The notes below the pieces were generated by a model. It ran no database searches, was not told where the DNA came from, and worked only from the letters and a program-made list of their open reading frames with translations. Shown in pieces: positions 1 through 8,777 of a DNA stretch of 64,000 bases. The translations under genes were made by a program, and so were the position numbers. Source of the stretch: DASRLE01 sp963825315 (GTDB lineage Bacteria > Verrucomicrobiota > Verrucomicrobiia > Limisphaerales > Palsa-1400); NCBI GenBank assembly GCA_963825315.1, contig CAWGST010000005.1, positions 186,001 to 250,000 of the forward strand. The letters run 5' to 3'. Position 1 is the stretch's first letter. Each line of letters begins with the position of its first letter.

Positions 1-210
1 TGCCCTCAGATTTCGAAGCAGATTGCCCAGCGCAGCCTTGGCAGCAAGGTGGAAGGGCTGTTCTCCGCGGCGTCTGCAAGAGGAAATTATATGAATTCAA
101 AAACATTATTCGTAATTCCCAGCATCACGGTGGCCTTTGCGATGAATGGCCGCTCTCAAATACAAATCTATCAATTCTCAAACCCCATCTGCGGCAATAT
201 AACTGCCCGA
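1..210 (+). other. Native sequence left of IS21, possible truncated reading frame
   Basis: This stretch precedes the IS21 left end. A short frame could start at ATG 91 behind AGAGGAAAT, which resembles a ribosome site, and runs into the insertion sequence, stopping at 238-240. I do not recognise the peptide. When IS21 is removed, the sequence continues directly into the leader of the LamG gene at 2774, so it may simply be the original upstream region of that gene. Confidence 0.3.
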
Positions 211-270
211 TGTCGAACGACAATTAAAAATCACCACTGACGACAATTAAAATTCACCAGTGAGCCGGTA

Positions 271-1809
271 ATGATCAGGCGGCGGTTGGGATGGCCGGAG
301 GCCATCCCCAAACCGCCGCAAATGATCACAAACAAACAATACCGGAAGCTCATGAGTGAATATCAGAAAGCAGCGAACATTGTCGTCAGCGCGATGAAAG
401 CGGATGTGCATCCGCAGACCGCGCGAAAATACATCCAGGCGGCCCAACCGCCGGAGCAACTGCAACAGAAGCATGGCTGGCGCACGCGGCCCGATCCGCT
501 GGCGGCCATTTGGGAACCCGCCCGGCAAATGCTCTTCCAAGCGCCCGAACTGGAAGCCAAAGAGTTGTTCGATTATCTGCGGGGCCTCCATCCCGACCAG
601 GCCGCTGGCTCGGCGTTGCGCTCGTTTCAACGGCGGGTGCTGCAATGGCGTTTGCAGCATGGCCGGGACAAGGAGGTGTTCTTCGAGCAGGAGCATCTTC
701 CAGGCAGGGTGATGCAGGTGGATTGGACCGACGCCAGCGAGTTGGCGGTGACGGTGCGGGGAGCGCCGCTGGAGCATTTGTTGTGTCATGCGGTCTTGCC
801 CTATTCCAATTGGTCGTGGGCCACGCGCTGTCAATCCGAGTCGCTGTTGAGTCTGCGCCACGGTTTGCAGGAGGCATTGCATCAATTGGGCCGGGTGCCG
901 GAACGGCTGCAAATCGACAACAGCAGCGCCGCCACCCATCGCGTCGGCAGCGGCGGGCGGGAGTTCAACCGTGATTTTCTGGCGCTGGCGGAGCACTACG
1001 GGCTGAAGCCCCAAACCATCGGCATTCGCAAGCCGCACGAAAACGGCGATGTGGAATCGCGCAACGGCCATCTGAAACGGCGGCTCAAGCAACATCTGCT
1101 CTTGCGCGGCTATCGGGACTTTGAAGCGGCCGAAGCGTATGACCGGTTTCTGTGGACGGCGTTGCGCAAGGGCAATCAGAACTGCTCGGTCAAACTCAAG
1201 GAGGAGTGGGAGGCGCTGCGTCCGCTGCCTCCGACCCGCTTGAGCAAGTATGACGAACTGCGCTGCCCGGTCAGCCTCCACAGCACGATTCGGGTCAAGA
1301 AGGTGACCTATTCGGTGCCGGCGCGCTGGATCGGCCAGGAGGTTAAAGTGGAAGTTTACGAAGGGCATTTGAAAATCTTTCACGGGCGGGAACTGCTGCT
1401 GGAGTTGGCGCGAGCCACCGGGGATCGCGGCGCGGTGATCGACTACCGGCACTTGATCGAGCCTCTGCTGCGCAAGCCCGGCGCGTTCACCCATTACGTG
1501 CATCGCGAGGAGTTTTTCCCCGATGGGTCGTTCCGTTTGGCCTATGACCGTCTGGTCAACGATCATGGTTTGCGGGCCGGTCAAATCGAATATCTGCACC
1601 TGCTCAAACTGGCGTCTGAACTGGGCGAGTCGGCCCTGAGCGCCCTGGTCGGCGAATGGGTCGGCCCCAATCGGACAGGCCGGTGGCGCGCGGCGGATTT
1701 GCGGCGTTACCTGAACTTGGACGCCGGCGCCCGCTGGCCGGAGATGACGCTGGAGCCGGAACTGAGCGGCTACGACGCGTTGCTGGAAAGGCCGGTGTCC
1801 CATGAATAA
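271..1809 (+). CDS. istA: IS21 family transposase IstA
   Basis: IstA is the DDE integrase-type transposase of IS21 elements. The N-terminal region looks like a helix-turn-helix. The catalytic core shows the first Asp in VDWTDAS, the second in QIDNSSAA and the Glu in ENGDVESRNGH, followed by a beta-rich C-terminal domain beginning around KKVTYSVPA. About 512 residues is normal for the family. An in-frame ATG at 322 is an alternative start; neither candidate has a clear ribosome site. It overlaps istB by 8 bp, the usual coupled arrangement. Confidence 0.93.
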   Translation: MIRRRLGWPEAIPKPPQMITNKQYRKLMSEYQKAANIVVSAMKADVHPQTARKYIQAAQPPEQLQQKHGWRTRPDPLAAIWEPARQMLFQAPELEAKELFDYLRGLHPDQAAGSALRSFQRRVLQWRLQHGRDKEVFFEQEHLPGRVMQVDWTDASELAVTVRGAPLEHLLCHAVLPYSNWSWATRCQSESLLSLRHGLQEALHQLGRVPERLQIDNSSAATHRVGSGGREFNRDFLALAEHYGLKPQTIGIRKPHENGDVESRNGHLKRRLKQHLLLRGYRDFEAAEAYDRFLWTALRKGNQNCSVKLKEEWEALRPLPPTRLSKYDELRCPVSLHSTIRVKKVTYSVPARWIGQEVKVEVYEGHLKIFHGRELLLELARATGDRGAVIDYRHLIEPLLRKPGAFTHYVHREEFFPDGSFRLAYDRLVNDHGLRAGQIEYLHLLKLASELGESALSALVGEWVGPNRTGRWRAADLRRYLNLDAGARWPEMTLEPELSGYDALLERPVSHE

Positions 1810-2557
1810 CGACCCGCTGGCCTTGCTCTTAAAATCCTTTCGCCTGGGCACGATGGCGGCGATCTATGAAGGCACCTTGCAACAAGCCGAGCAACAAAAC
1901 TGGGGCTATCGAAAGTTCCTGCTGCACCTGTGCGAGAGCGAAGCGCAGGACCGACGGCAACGCAAACTGGAGCGGTTGCTCAAGCAATCGGGCCTGCCGC
2001 AAGGCAAAGACCTGGGCAGCTTGGAGGAAACCAAACTGCCCGCCAAAGTGCGCCGGATGCTGCCCAGCTTGCTGGACGGCGGCTTTGTCCAGCGAGCCGA
2101 GAACGTCATCGCCATTGGCTTGCCCGGCCGGGGCAAAAGCCATTTTTTGGCCGCCTTGGGACGGGAGTTGATCCTGCGCCATCGCTACGCCGTGCTCTTT
2201 GTGCCGACCTTCAAGCTGGTGCAACAATTATTGACCGCCAAGCGAGATCTGCGTCTGGAAGAGCGCTTGCGCGAACTGGATCAGTTTGACGCGGTCATTC
2301 TGGACGACGTTGGCTACGTCAAGCAGGAGCGGGACGAAATGGAAGTGCTGTTCACGTTCCTGGCGGAACGCTACGAACGGCGCAGTGTGATGATCAGCAG
2401 CAATCTGGTCTTCTCCAAGTGGGACCAGATTTTCAAAGACCCGATGACGACGATGGCCGCCATTGACCGGCTGGTGCATCACGCCATCCTGTTGGAGTTC
2501 CAGGGGGAGAGTTTGCGAGTGCCCAAAGAAAAAGAACAAAACAGGGGCGGCGGGTAA
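1802..2557 (+). CDS. istB: IS21 family helper ATPase IstB
   Basis: IstB is the AAA+ ATPase that works with IstA in IS21 transposition and is related to DnaC. The Walker A motif GLPGRGKS is near residues 102-109, and an acidic Walker B region (FDAVILDDVGYV) lies near residue 165. At 251 residues it has the usual family length. Its ATG overlaps the 3' end of istA, so translation is probably coupled. No disruption is visible, and the element could be active. Confidence 0.93.
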   Translation: MNNDPLALLLKSFRLGTMAAIYEGTLQQAEQQNWGYRKFLLHLCESEAQDRRQRKLERLLKQSGLPQGKDLGSLEETKLPAKVRRMLPSLLDGGFVQRAENVIAIGLPGRGKSHFLAALGRELILRHRYAVLFVPTFKLVQQLLTAKRDLRLEERLRELDQFDAVILDDVGYVKQERDEMEVLFTFLAERYERRSVMISSNLVFSKWDQIFKDPMTTMAAIDRLVHHAILLEFQGESLRVPKEKEQNRGGG

Positions 2558-2773
2558 CGCCGAGGCCCCCCAGCCCCTTCGGTTCCACTGCGTCCTTGTC
2601 GCTACGCTCCAAAGACTCCGTTCCACCGAAGGGGCTGGACAAACGTTACAGAACAGTGAAACGATGAACCTTAACAACCGGCCTCAGTGGTGATTTTTAA
2701 TTGTCGCTGATGGTGAAGAATAGTTGTCGTTGAAGAGCCCGATTAAATCACAATCCAAACACAAAGGAAAATC

Positions 2774-3790
2774 ATGAAAATCAGTCAAACTTTACAAATC
2801 GGGTTCTCTAAAAGAATCCATTCTTGGAGACGCTCATGCGCCGGCATATTCCTCGTCCTGGCCTGCGTGTTTGGGACCGCCAGGCCCGCCCCGGCCGCCA
2901 TCAACGTCCTGAGTTATTGGCGGATGGGAGAAAACGACAGCGCGGCCGCTTCCGGGGCGGCCTGCACCGGCACCGTTGACAGTGTCGGCGGCAATAACCT
3001 CACGTTTTTCGGATCGGCATTTTATTCGAACAATGTGGCGGTGTCGGCCTTCGCGGAAACGGGCAGTTCGCTTTCCGTCAATTTCTCGACGCCGGGCACC
3101 TACGGGCTGGCTGACGGCGACATTACCGAGGCGCAAGATAATTTCGGGGTGGAAGCCTGGGTCAATCCGGCTGTGCTGGGTGGGAACCAGGTCATCGCTT
3201 ACAATGGCAACACGAGTTACAGCGGCTGGGGATTCTTTCTCAGTGATTCCGCCTTTTCGGCTCTTTATGGCGGGGTGGTCATGGTTGAAGCGGGCAATGC
3301 GACGGTCGGTGTCTGGACGCACCTGGCTTTGGTGCGGGACAGTGGCGTCGGCACGCTCTACGTAAATGGGGTGGCATCGGCAATCTTATTCGATACCCCC
3401 AATACTCCGACGGTCTGCTTTGCCGTGGGAAGCGATCCGCAAATTCCCGGCGCCGAGACCTTCACCGGCCTGATGGATGAAGTGCGCGTCTTCACCTTCG
3501 ACCCCGGGCAATTCACCACCAACGATTTGCTTTTGAATGCCAGGAACCCCGTCCCGGCGTACTTATCCAATGTGCAGAGCCTCGGCAACGGCGTTGTCCG
3601 GTTTTCATTCATCAACAACACCAACACCACCGCCACCTTTACAGTCTTGAGTTCCACCGATCTGAGCTTGCCGGTGACCAACTGGACAAGTGTCGGCGTG
3701 GCGACCAACATCGCCACCAACCTTTTCGAGTTCACCTCGCCCACGACCCCGGCCGACGCGCAGCGTTTTTACATCATCTGCGCACAGTAG
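2774..3790 (+). CDS. Secreted LamG-domain protein
   Basis: This 338-residue exported protein has a signal peptide (basic N-terminus, hydrophobic stretch IFLVLACVFG, likely cleavage after APAA). A LamG/concanavalin-like sandwich fold covers about residues 45-250, with typical strands such as NFGVEAWVNP, WTHLALVRD and GLMDEVRVF. A C-terminal beta module (TVLSSTDLSLPVTNWT) follows. The same N- and C-terminal modules recur in the giant NHL protein at the right end of the window. The start is supported by AAAGGA seven bases upstream of ATG 2774. IS21 lies immediately upstream, so its native promoter may be displaced. The ligand is unknown. Confidence 0.8.
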   Translation: MKISQTLQIGFSKRIHSWRRSCAGIFLVLACVFGTARPAPAAINVLSYWRMGENDSAAASGAACTGTVDSVGGNNLTFFGSAFYSNNVAVSAFAETGSSLSVNFSTPGTYGLADGDITEAQDNFGVEAWVNPAVLGGNQVIAYNGNTSYSGWGFFLSDSAFSALYGGVVMVEAGNATVGVWTHLALVRDSGVGTLYVNGVASAILFDTPNTPTVCFAVGSDPQIPGAETFTGLMDEVRVFTFDPGQFTTNDLLLNARNPVPAYLSNVQSLGNGVVRFSFINNTNTTATFTVLSSTDLSLPVTNWTSVGVATNIATNLFEFTSPTTPADAQRFYIICAQ

Positions 3791-4154
3791 TATTGACGGA
3801 TGGCATGAACGGCTGGCTCCTTCAGGCAAAAAGAGGGGTCCTGAACGGCAGTTAGTTAAGCCCTGACGTCTTGTTTTGTCGGGGATTCCCTTTCCGTCCC
3901 ATCCAAAAAAAACACCCACAGATTCTTGGCAGCAGGCAAAAATCTTTGCGTCTTGGCCCTTTGCCTTATTCTTAAGTCTTTGCCGCGCAGGCTCTTAATG
4001 TTTTTTCACCACGGGAAGCACCGATTACAAACATAGTTTAAAATAATTGTTGGTTTCGTCAATATATATGCTATGATACTTTCGTAATGATTGACTAAAT
4101 GATGCCATGTCGAAAAATTGAAATATCGAAACAACCGCCAAACTCATCAAAACT
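3791..4154. other. Intergenic region, no gene seen
   Basis: I see no convincing coding sequence. The right half is AT-rich. It contains TATGAT at 4072-4077 with TTGTTG 19 bp upstream, a weak candidate promoter for the gene starting at 4155. Confidence 0.4.
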
Positions 4155-5117
4155 ATGAATGCACGCAATGGTAAAATCGCGCGCCTGCCCTGCGGCGTCC
4201 GCGAGGAGTTGAATGAACGCCTGGAACGCTCCGAACAAAGCCCCCAACTGCTCGCCTGGCTCAACGGTCTGCGCGAAGTGAAGAAAGTTCTGCGGGACGA
4301 CTTCGCTGGCGTCCTTATCAGCAAGCAGAACCTGAGCGAGTGGCGCACGGGCGGTTTCCAGGAATGGCTGGCCCGCCAGGATCTATGGGCCAAAGTCAAC
4401 GACATGGAGGATTTCGCAAAGAGACTGGGGGAGGAAAGGGACAATGTGCTGGCCGATGACGTGGCCACGGTTCTGGCCGCCTATTATGCGGCCTTGATTT
4501 CCACATGGAACGGGCAGCCGGATGCGAAGTTTGAGGCCGCCGCGCGGATGCTCAACGGGCTTTGCCGCAGCGTGGTGCAATTGCAACGGGGCATGCACCG
4601 GGCGGCAAAGGACAATCGCGATTTCATTCAGGAATTGGAGGAGAAGAGCCAACGGCTGCACGAAAAGTGCAAGAAGAGATTGTTGGATCAGGTCTGTGCC
4701 ATACAGCGGGAGCCGATGGTGGCCGAAGCCTTCGGGGGCGGCGCGTTGGGCCGGAAACTGGCCAAGTATATCGTCGCAGTGGAGAATGATGTGCCGGACG
4801 CCAAATTGGAGTTTGCGGAAGAAGACCTGAAAAGGTCCAAACGGGGTCGGGGTGAGCCAAAGCCAGTCAAACCAATCAAGGCGAAGCGGACTGTTACACA
4901 TGCCAAAGAAACCAAGCCCGTAAAAGTGGCTAACCCGTTGCAGGCCAACGACATGGAAGAAAAGGAGGAGCCAAGAATCAGTCCAAATCAGTCAAGCCCG
5001 GTCAAAGTGGGTCAAACCGATTTGGAACAGGCAGATGAAGCCCCCGCCGCATCGTTTCCTAATCCTAATCGTAATCCTAATCTTAATCTCCCAACCCCGG
5101 AAGATCAATTTGATTAA
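4155..5117 (+). CDS. Uncharacterised helix-rich protein with a low-complexity tail
   Basis: I know of no function for this 320-residue protein. Residues 1-75 (RNGKIARLP, LNGLREVKKVL, NLSEWRTGGFQEW) look like a small helical, perhaps helix-turn-helix, domain. They resemble the start of Mu gp27-like (DUF3486) phage proteins, but this is only a resemblance. A long helical region, probably coiled coil, spans about 90-225. From about 230 the protein becomes a Lys/Pro-rich tail. The last 20 residues (PNPNRNPNLNLP) are encoded by a run of TAATC-type repeats (5058-5090), the same repeat found outside genes at 7.0, 33.4 and 57.8 kb. The repeat may have extended or replaced the original C-terminus. Confidence 0.75.
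   Translation: MNARNGKIARLPCGVREELNERLERSEQSPQLLAWLNGLREVKKVLRDDFAGVLISKQNLSEWRTGGFQEWLARQDLWAKVNDMEDFAKRLGEERDNVLADDVATVLAAYYAALISTWNGQPDAKFEAAARMLNGLCRSVVQLQRGMHRAAKDNRDFIQELEEKSQRLHEKCKKRLLDQVCAIQREPMVAEAFGGGALGRKLAKYIVAVENDVPDAKLEFAEEDLKRSKRGRGEPKPVKPIKAKRTVTHAKETKPVKVANPLQANDMEEKEEPRISPNQSSPVKVGQTDLEQADEAPAASFPNPNRNPNLNLPTPEDQFD
5058..5090 (+). repeat. TAATC-type hexamer array inside a coding sequence
   Basis: About five units of CCTAATC, GTAATC or CTTAATC run in tandem here and encode the Asn-Pro/Asn-Leu end of the upstream protein. Related arrays lie at 7025-7078, 33443-33539 and 57811-57838. Confidence 0.75.
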
Positions 5118-5187
5118 AATGAATCACTTGCGAAACGGGCCGGTTTTCCATTGCGCAAACAGGGTTTCCTCTTAAAGTTTCAGCCTG

Positions 5188-7005
5188 ATGACGAATTCAA
5201 TTCCCGAGTCCAATCCAGGCGGGTCTGTCGCACCGGCCGCGCCGTCGGACTTTATCCGCGATATTGTGGCGGCGGATGTGGCCGGCAAGCGTTACCCAAG
5301 GATTCATACGCGCTTCCCTCCCGAGCCGAATGGTTATCTGCACATCGGCCATGCCAAATCCATTTGCCTCAATTTTGGCATCGCGCGCGAATTTGGCGGG
5401 GTCTGCAACTTGCGCATGGACGATACGAATCCGTCCAAGGAAGAGGTGGAATATGTGGACTCGATCATCGCCGATGTGAAATGGTTGATTGACGGTTGGG
5501 CGGATGACCGGCTGGGGCTTAAGGCCGCGGGCCAAACTCCCCTGGCCGTGACCACCAACGGGCAACCGGACTTTTACCTGCCGCCAACGACCGGCCCGAA
5601 CAGCGGCGCGAAACTCGAGCCGTTTTATGCTTCGGATTATTTTGAGCAAATTTACGGATATGCCGTGGCTTTGATTAAAAAGGACAAGGCCTACGTCTGC
5701 GACCTTTCGGCGGAGGACATGGACACCTGGCGCGGCGCGCCGGACCGGCCTGGACGGGAAAGTCCGTGGCGCAACCGGCCGGTGGCGGAAAGTCTCGACT
5801 TGTTCGAGCGGATGAAGGCGGGCGAGTTCCCCGACGGCACCCGGACTTTGCGGTCGAAAATTGACATGGCGGCGCCGAATGTCTGGTTGCGCGATCCGGT
5901 GCTGTATCGCATCCGCCATGCCGAACATCATCACACCGGCCGCCAATGGTGCATTTATCCGATGTACGATTTTGCCCATTGCCTGAGCGATTATCTGGAG
6001 GGGATCACGCACAGCATCTGCACGCTGGAATTTGAGGTGCATCGGCCGCTTTACGACTGGATTTTGGAGAATCTGGACCTGCCCCGTCCCCTTCCCCATC
6101 AATATGAGTTCGCGCGCCTGAGCCTGGGCTACACCGTGATGAGCAAACGCAAATTGCTGCAACTGGTCAGCGAGAAAATCGTGTCCGGCTGGGATGATCC
6201 GCGCATGCCCACCATTTCCGGACTGCGCCGCCGCGGGGTGACGGCCGGGGCGCTGCGCCATTTTGCCTATCACATCGGCATCACCAAATACAACGGGGTC
6301 ACGGACCTGGCGGTGCTGGAACACGCCATCCGGGAGGACTTGAACCGGCGGGCCCTGCGGCGGCTGGCGGTGCTGCGCCCGATAAAAGTAGTATTGACTA
6401 ATTACCCCGAAGGCCGGGTGGAGGAACTCGAGGCCGTCAATAATCCCGAAGACCCCGCCGCCGGCGCGCGCCGGGTGCCGTTCAGCCGCGAACTTTACAT
6501 CGACCAGGATGATTTCATGGAGAATCCGCCCCCGAAATACTTTCGCCTGCGTCCGGGCGGGGAGGCGCGCTTGAAATACGCTTACATCATCAAGTGCGAC
6601 GCAGCGGTGAAGGACGCGGCGGGCCATATCATCGAATTGCGCTGCACGGCCGATCTGGAGAGCAAAAGCGGGGGGGCGACGGCGGGGCGCAAAATCAAGG
6701 GAACCCTTCATTGGGTCAGCGCGGCGCGCGCGGTGGAGGCGGAAGTCCGGCTTTACGACCGTCTGTTCACGGTGGCGGAGCCGGATGCCGCGGGCGATTT
6801 CAAAAGTTACTTGAACCCGCAATCGTTGGAAGTGCTGTCCGCCAAATGCGAACCGGGCCTGGGCGATGCCAAACCGGAATTGCGGTATCAATTCGAGCGC
6901 CTGGGTTACTTTACACTCGATGAGAGCAGCACGGCCAAAAAGCTTGTCTTCAACCGCACCATCACGCTGCGGGACCTTTGGGCCAAAGAAAAGCAGAAGG
7001 GATGA
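5188..7005 (+). CDS. glnS: Glutaminyl-tRNA synthetase
   Basis: GlnRS charges tRNA-Gln with glutamine in the cytoplasm. The class I signature is clear: HIGH at about residues 52-55 within PPEPNGYLHIGHAKS, and the KMSKS equivalent VMSKRKLL near residue 317. The PPEPNGYLH context distinguishes GlnRS from GluRS. The C-terminal beta-barrel anticodon-binding region follows (RELYIDQDDF). At 605 residues it is about 50 longer than the E. coli enzyme. It starts 70 bp after the upstream unknown gene and ends just before a repeat-rich intergenic region. Having GlnRS implies that direct glutaminylation is available. Confidence 0.95.
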   Translation: MTNSIPESNPGGSVAPAAPSDFIRDIVAADVAGKRYPRIHTRFPPEPNGYLHIGHAKSICLNFGIAREFGGVCNLRMDDTNPSKEEVEYVDSIIADVKWLIDGWADDRLGLKAAGQTPLAVTTNGQPDFYLPPTTGPNSGAKLEPFYASDYFEQIYGYAVALIKKDKAYVCDLSAEDMDTWRGAPDRPGRESPWRNRPVAESLDLFERMKAGEFPDGTRTLRSKIDMAAPNVWLRDPVLYRIRHAEHHHTGRQWCIYPMYDFAHCLSDYLEGITHSICTLEFEVHRPLYDWILENLDLPRPLPHQYEFARLSLGYTVMSKRKLLQLVSEKIVSGWDDPRMPTISGLRRRGVTAGALRHFAYHIGITKYNGVTDLAVLEHAIREDLNRRALRRLAVLRPIKVVLTNYPEGRVEELEAVNNPEDPAAGARRVPFSRELYIDQDDFMENPPPKYFRLRPGGEARLKYAYIIKCDAAVKDAAGHIIELRCTADLESKSGGATAGRKIKGTLHWVSAARAVEAEVRLYDRLFTVAEPDAAGDFKSYLNPQSLEVLSAKCEPGLGDAKPELRYQFERLGYFTLDESSTAKKLVFNRTITLRDLWAKEKQKG

Positions 7006-7024
7006 TGGGGGTGTCATTTTCCGG

Positions 7025-7078
7025 CTCCTAATCTTAATCCTAATCTTAATTTAATGAACCATACGAAAGAGATTAAGA
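7025..7078 (+). repeat. TAATC-type array downstream of glnS
   Basis: Four units of (C/T)CTAATC/CTTAATC are followed by a short complementary GAGATTAAG at 7069-7078. The spacer contains GAAAGAGATTA, which is also found in the loop region of the 33.4-kb copy. A weak hairpin is possible. Confidence 0.6.
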
Positions 7079-7149
7079 GCTTATTTGTAAAAAGAATTTT
7101 GAAGAAAGAATCATCGAGTTTTCCATACGCGACCCTCTGCTTGGGATTG

Positions 7150-7258
7150 GGGAGCGCGACCGTCCCGGTCGCGGCAGTTGGCGTCCCGCCGACTGCATTC
7201 AGAGGGGAATACTTTCGGCCAGAGGCCAAAAGCCGCGGGCGAGACGCCCGCGCTCCCA
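7150..7258. repeat. GC-rich palindrome cluster bounded by GGGAGCGCG inverted repeats
   Basis: A roughly 108-bp block begins GGGAGCGCG and ends CGCGCTCCC. Inside are consecutive palindromes: GCGACCGTCCCGGTCGC, AGTTGGCGTCCCGCCGACT, CGGCCAGAGGCC and CGGGCGAGACGCCCG. It carries no believable gene. The form is that of a miniature dispersed element (REP/MITE-like). Confidence 0.7.
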
Positions 7259-7353
7259 AAAGAATCACCCTGTTCCGATTCAATTCGTGCAGCGGGGAAA
7301 TTATTTACGGATAAGCTCGAAGATCGGACGTCCACCAACTTGGAATAAATCCT

Positions 7354-8529
7354 TTGTTTACACGAATCCAATTCCAGCGTCGGACCAGATTGGCGATGGT
7401 GGGGCTGCTCTGCCTTGTCATGCTGGTGTGTTTTTCGGGTTGTCAGGCCTTCAGCTTTTACCGGCAGGCCATCGCGGGCCAATACCAAATCCTGGCCCAT
7501 CAAGAATCAATCACCAACCTGATGGCCAATCCGGATACGCCGCCGAAACTCAAGGCCAAATTCGGGCAGGTCATTAAAATCCGGCACTTTGCGGCGGAGG
7601 AATTAAAATTGCCGGCGGATGGCGCCTATGTCAAATACACCGATCTGTGCCGGCCTTGCGTTGTGTGGAACGTCAGCGTGGCGCCGGCCCTTTCGCTGGA
7701 GCCGATGACGTGGTGGTTCCCGGTCGTGGGCCGGGTCAGTTATCGCGGGTATTTTGAGGAAGCAGGCGCGCGCCGTTACGCGGCCCGGTGGGAGAAAAAA
7801 GGATGGGACGTCCATGTCGGCGGGGTCGCGGCCTACTCGACGCTGGGGTGGTTTCGTGATCCGCTCATGAACACTTTCATTTTTGAGCCGGAGGCGGATT
7901 TGGCGGAGCTGATCTTCCATGAATTGGGACATCGGCGCTTGTATGTCAACGGCGACACGGATTTCAACGAAGCGTTTGCGACGGAGGTGGCGGCGGAAGG
8001 AATACGGCGCTGGTTCGCGGCCTCGTCCAATTCGGTGGCCTGCCAGGAACACCAGGCGGCCCTGGCGCGCGATAACCAGTTTGTGCAACTGGTCATGGAC
8101 ACACGCCGGGAATTGGAGGCCGTTTACGGGGACGGGAGTTTGCCGGACGCCGCAAAACTGCGGCGCAAGGAAGAAATCATCGGGAAACTGCGCGCCAAAT
8201 ATGCCGCGGTCAAACAGACCTGGGGCGGTGAATCAGGTTATGATGAATGGTTCGCCGCACCGATCAACAACGCCAGGCTCAACACGGTTTCAACATATTA
8301 CGACTTGGTGCCCGCCTTCCAGGCGCTGCTCCGCGCCAACGGAGGGGACATGGAAAAGTTCTATGAAGCGGTCGCGTCCTTGGGAAAACTGCCATTCCAG
8401 AAACGCCACGCGGCCTTGCAAGAATATTTGAAAGGAGTCCCGCCGCCGGATGAAAATGTCAATGCGAACAAAATCCTTGGCGAACGGTCTCGCGGCGCAC
8501 TGGGAGAAGCGCCGAAACATTCACCCTGA
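7354..8529 (+). CDS. Predicted lipoprotein aminopeptidase (PF10023 family)
   Basis: This is a zinc metalloprotease of the predicted aminopeptidase family (formerly DUF2265). The zinc motif HELGH is at residues 189-193 and is followed by DFNEAFATEVAAEG, which supplies the second glutamate. The N-terminus has arginines, a hydrophobic segment and a lipobox-like FSGC at 27-30, so it is probably a membrane-anchored lipoprotein. The TTG at 7354 is favoured because the next ATG (7396) would remove the basic part of the signal peptide. The 3' end overlaps the convergent XRE gene by 71 bp. Its substrate is unknown. Confidence 0.85.
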   Translation: MFTRIQFQRRTRLAMVGLLCLVMLVCFSGCQAFSFYRQAIAGQYQILAHQESITNLMANPDTPPKLKAKFGQVIKIRHFAAEELKLPADGAYVKYTDLCRPCVVWNVSVAPALSLEPMTWWFPVVGRVSYRGYFEEAGARRYAARWEKKGWDVHVGGVAAYSTLGWFRDPLMNTFIFEPEADLAELIFHELGHRRLYVNGDTDFNEAFATEVAAEGIRRWFAASSNSVACQEHQAALARDNQFVQLVMDTRRELEAVYGDGSLPDAAKLRRKEEIIGKLRAKYAAVKQTWGGESGYDEWFAAPINNARLNTVSTYYDLVPAFQALLRANGGDMEKFYEAVASLGKLPFQKRHAALQEYLKGVPPPDENVNANKILGERSRGALGEAPKHSP

Positions 8530-8731
8530 GAGCTTCCGCCAAAAGCATCAACTCAGAGTCGCTCACACAACGAAGTTGAGCCTCGATCTTGGAAAGTGTG
8601 CCGCGGCTCAATTGAAGCCCCAGAACGGAGCAGCGAGCGGCAAAAAGCTCCTGCGTCAGCCCCTTTTCATATCGCAGTTTTCTGACCTGCGGGCCAACGA
8701 TGTTGCGCAACCGTTTTGTTCTTCGTGCCAT
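8459..8731 (-). CDS. XRE-family transcriptional regulator
   Basis: This 90-residue protein is little more than a Cro/CI-type helix-turn-helix. The region VGPQVRKLRYEKGLTQELFAARC to LSRGTLSKIEAQLR has the canonical five-helix pattern, and the rest (LMLLAEALRVNVSALL) completes the domain. There is no effector domain. Its ATG at 8731 directly abuts one of two GCTCCN6GGAGC inverted repeats that bracket the divergent promoter. This suggests it represses both itself and the large secreted protein at 8842. It converges with, and overlaps, the aminopeptidase gene. Confidence 0.85.
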   Translation of the reverse strand: MARRTKRLRNIVGPQVRKLRYEKGLTQELFAARCSVLGLQLSRGTLSKIEAQLRCVSDSELMLLAEALRVNVSALLPVRRETVRQGFCSH

Positions 8732-8747
8732 GCTCCAAAAATGGAGC
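8732..8747. promoter_or_regulatory. Inverted repeat GCTCC-N6-GGAGC, candidate operator 1
   Basis: A perfect 5-bp inverted repeat with a 6-bp spacer lies immediately upstream of the XRE start codon and just before a TTGACA box on the plus strand. A second copy is centred 46 bp away. Confidence 0.5.
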
Positions 8748-8776
8748 TTGACATTAGTACGGGCCGGAGCCTTAAT
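8748..8776 (+). promoter_or_regulatory. Candidate sigma70 promoter between twin inverted repeats
   Basis: TTGACA at 8748-8753 is followed by a 17-bp spacer and CTTAAT at 8771-8776. It points toward the gene starting at 8842. The -35 is a perfect consensus, the -10 is weak, and both flanks are the GCTCCN6GGAGC repeats. Confidence 0.5.
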
Positions 8777-8777
8777 T

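Larger units (their letters stand above)
211..2736 (+). mobile_element. IS21-family insertion sequence
   Basis: The element carries istA and istB. Its ends are multiple terminal repeats, as usual for IS21. A 23-bp unit beginning CGACAATTAAAA occurs twice in tandem at 218-263. Inverted copies lie at 2684-2729. The left end reads TGTCGAACGACAA and the right end, read inward, TCTTCAACGACAA. A 6-bp direct repeat GCCCGA flanks it (205-210 and 2737-2742), consistent with a target-site duplication. Both genes look intact. It sits about 40 bp upstream of the LamG gene start and separates that gene from its native upstream DNA. Confidence 0.9.

Noticed and set aside
247..1851. Long open frame on the minus strand
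   Set aside because: It is the antisense of istA; its peptide has no domain and the plus strand shows clear DDE motifs.
5197..7017. 606-codon minus-strand frame
   Set aside because: It is a shadow of glnS; high GC leaves long antisense frames open.
7054..7314. Small protein frames across the palindrome cluster
   Set aside because: They merely translate the GC-rich palindromes and TAATC repeats; both strands are open equally well.
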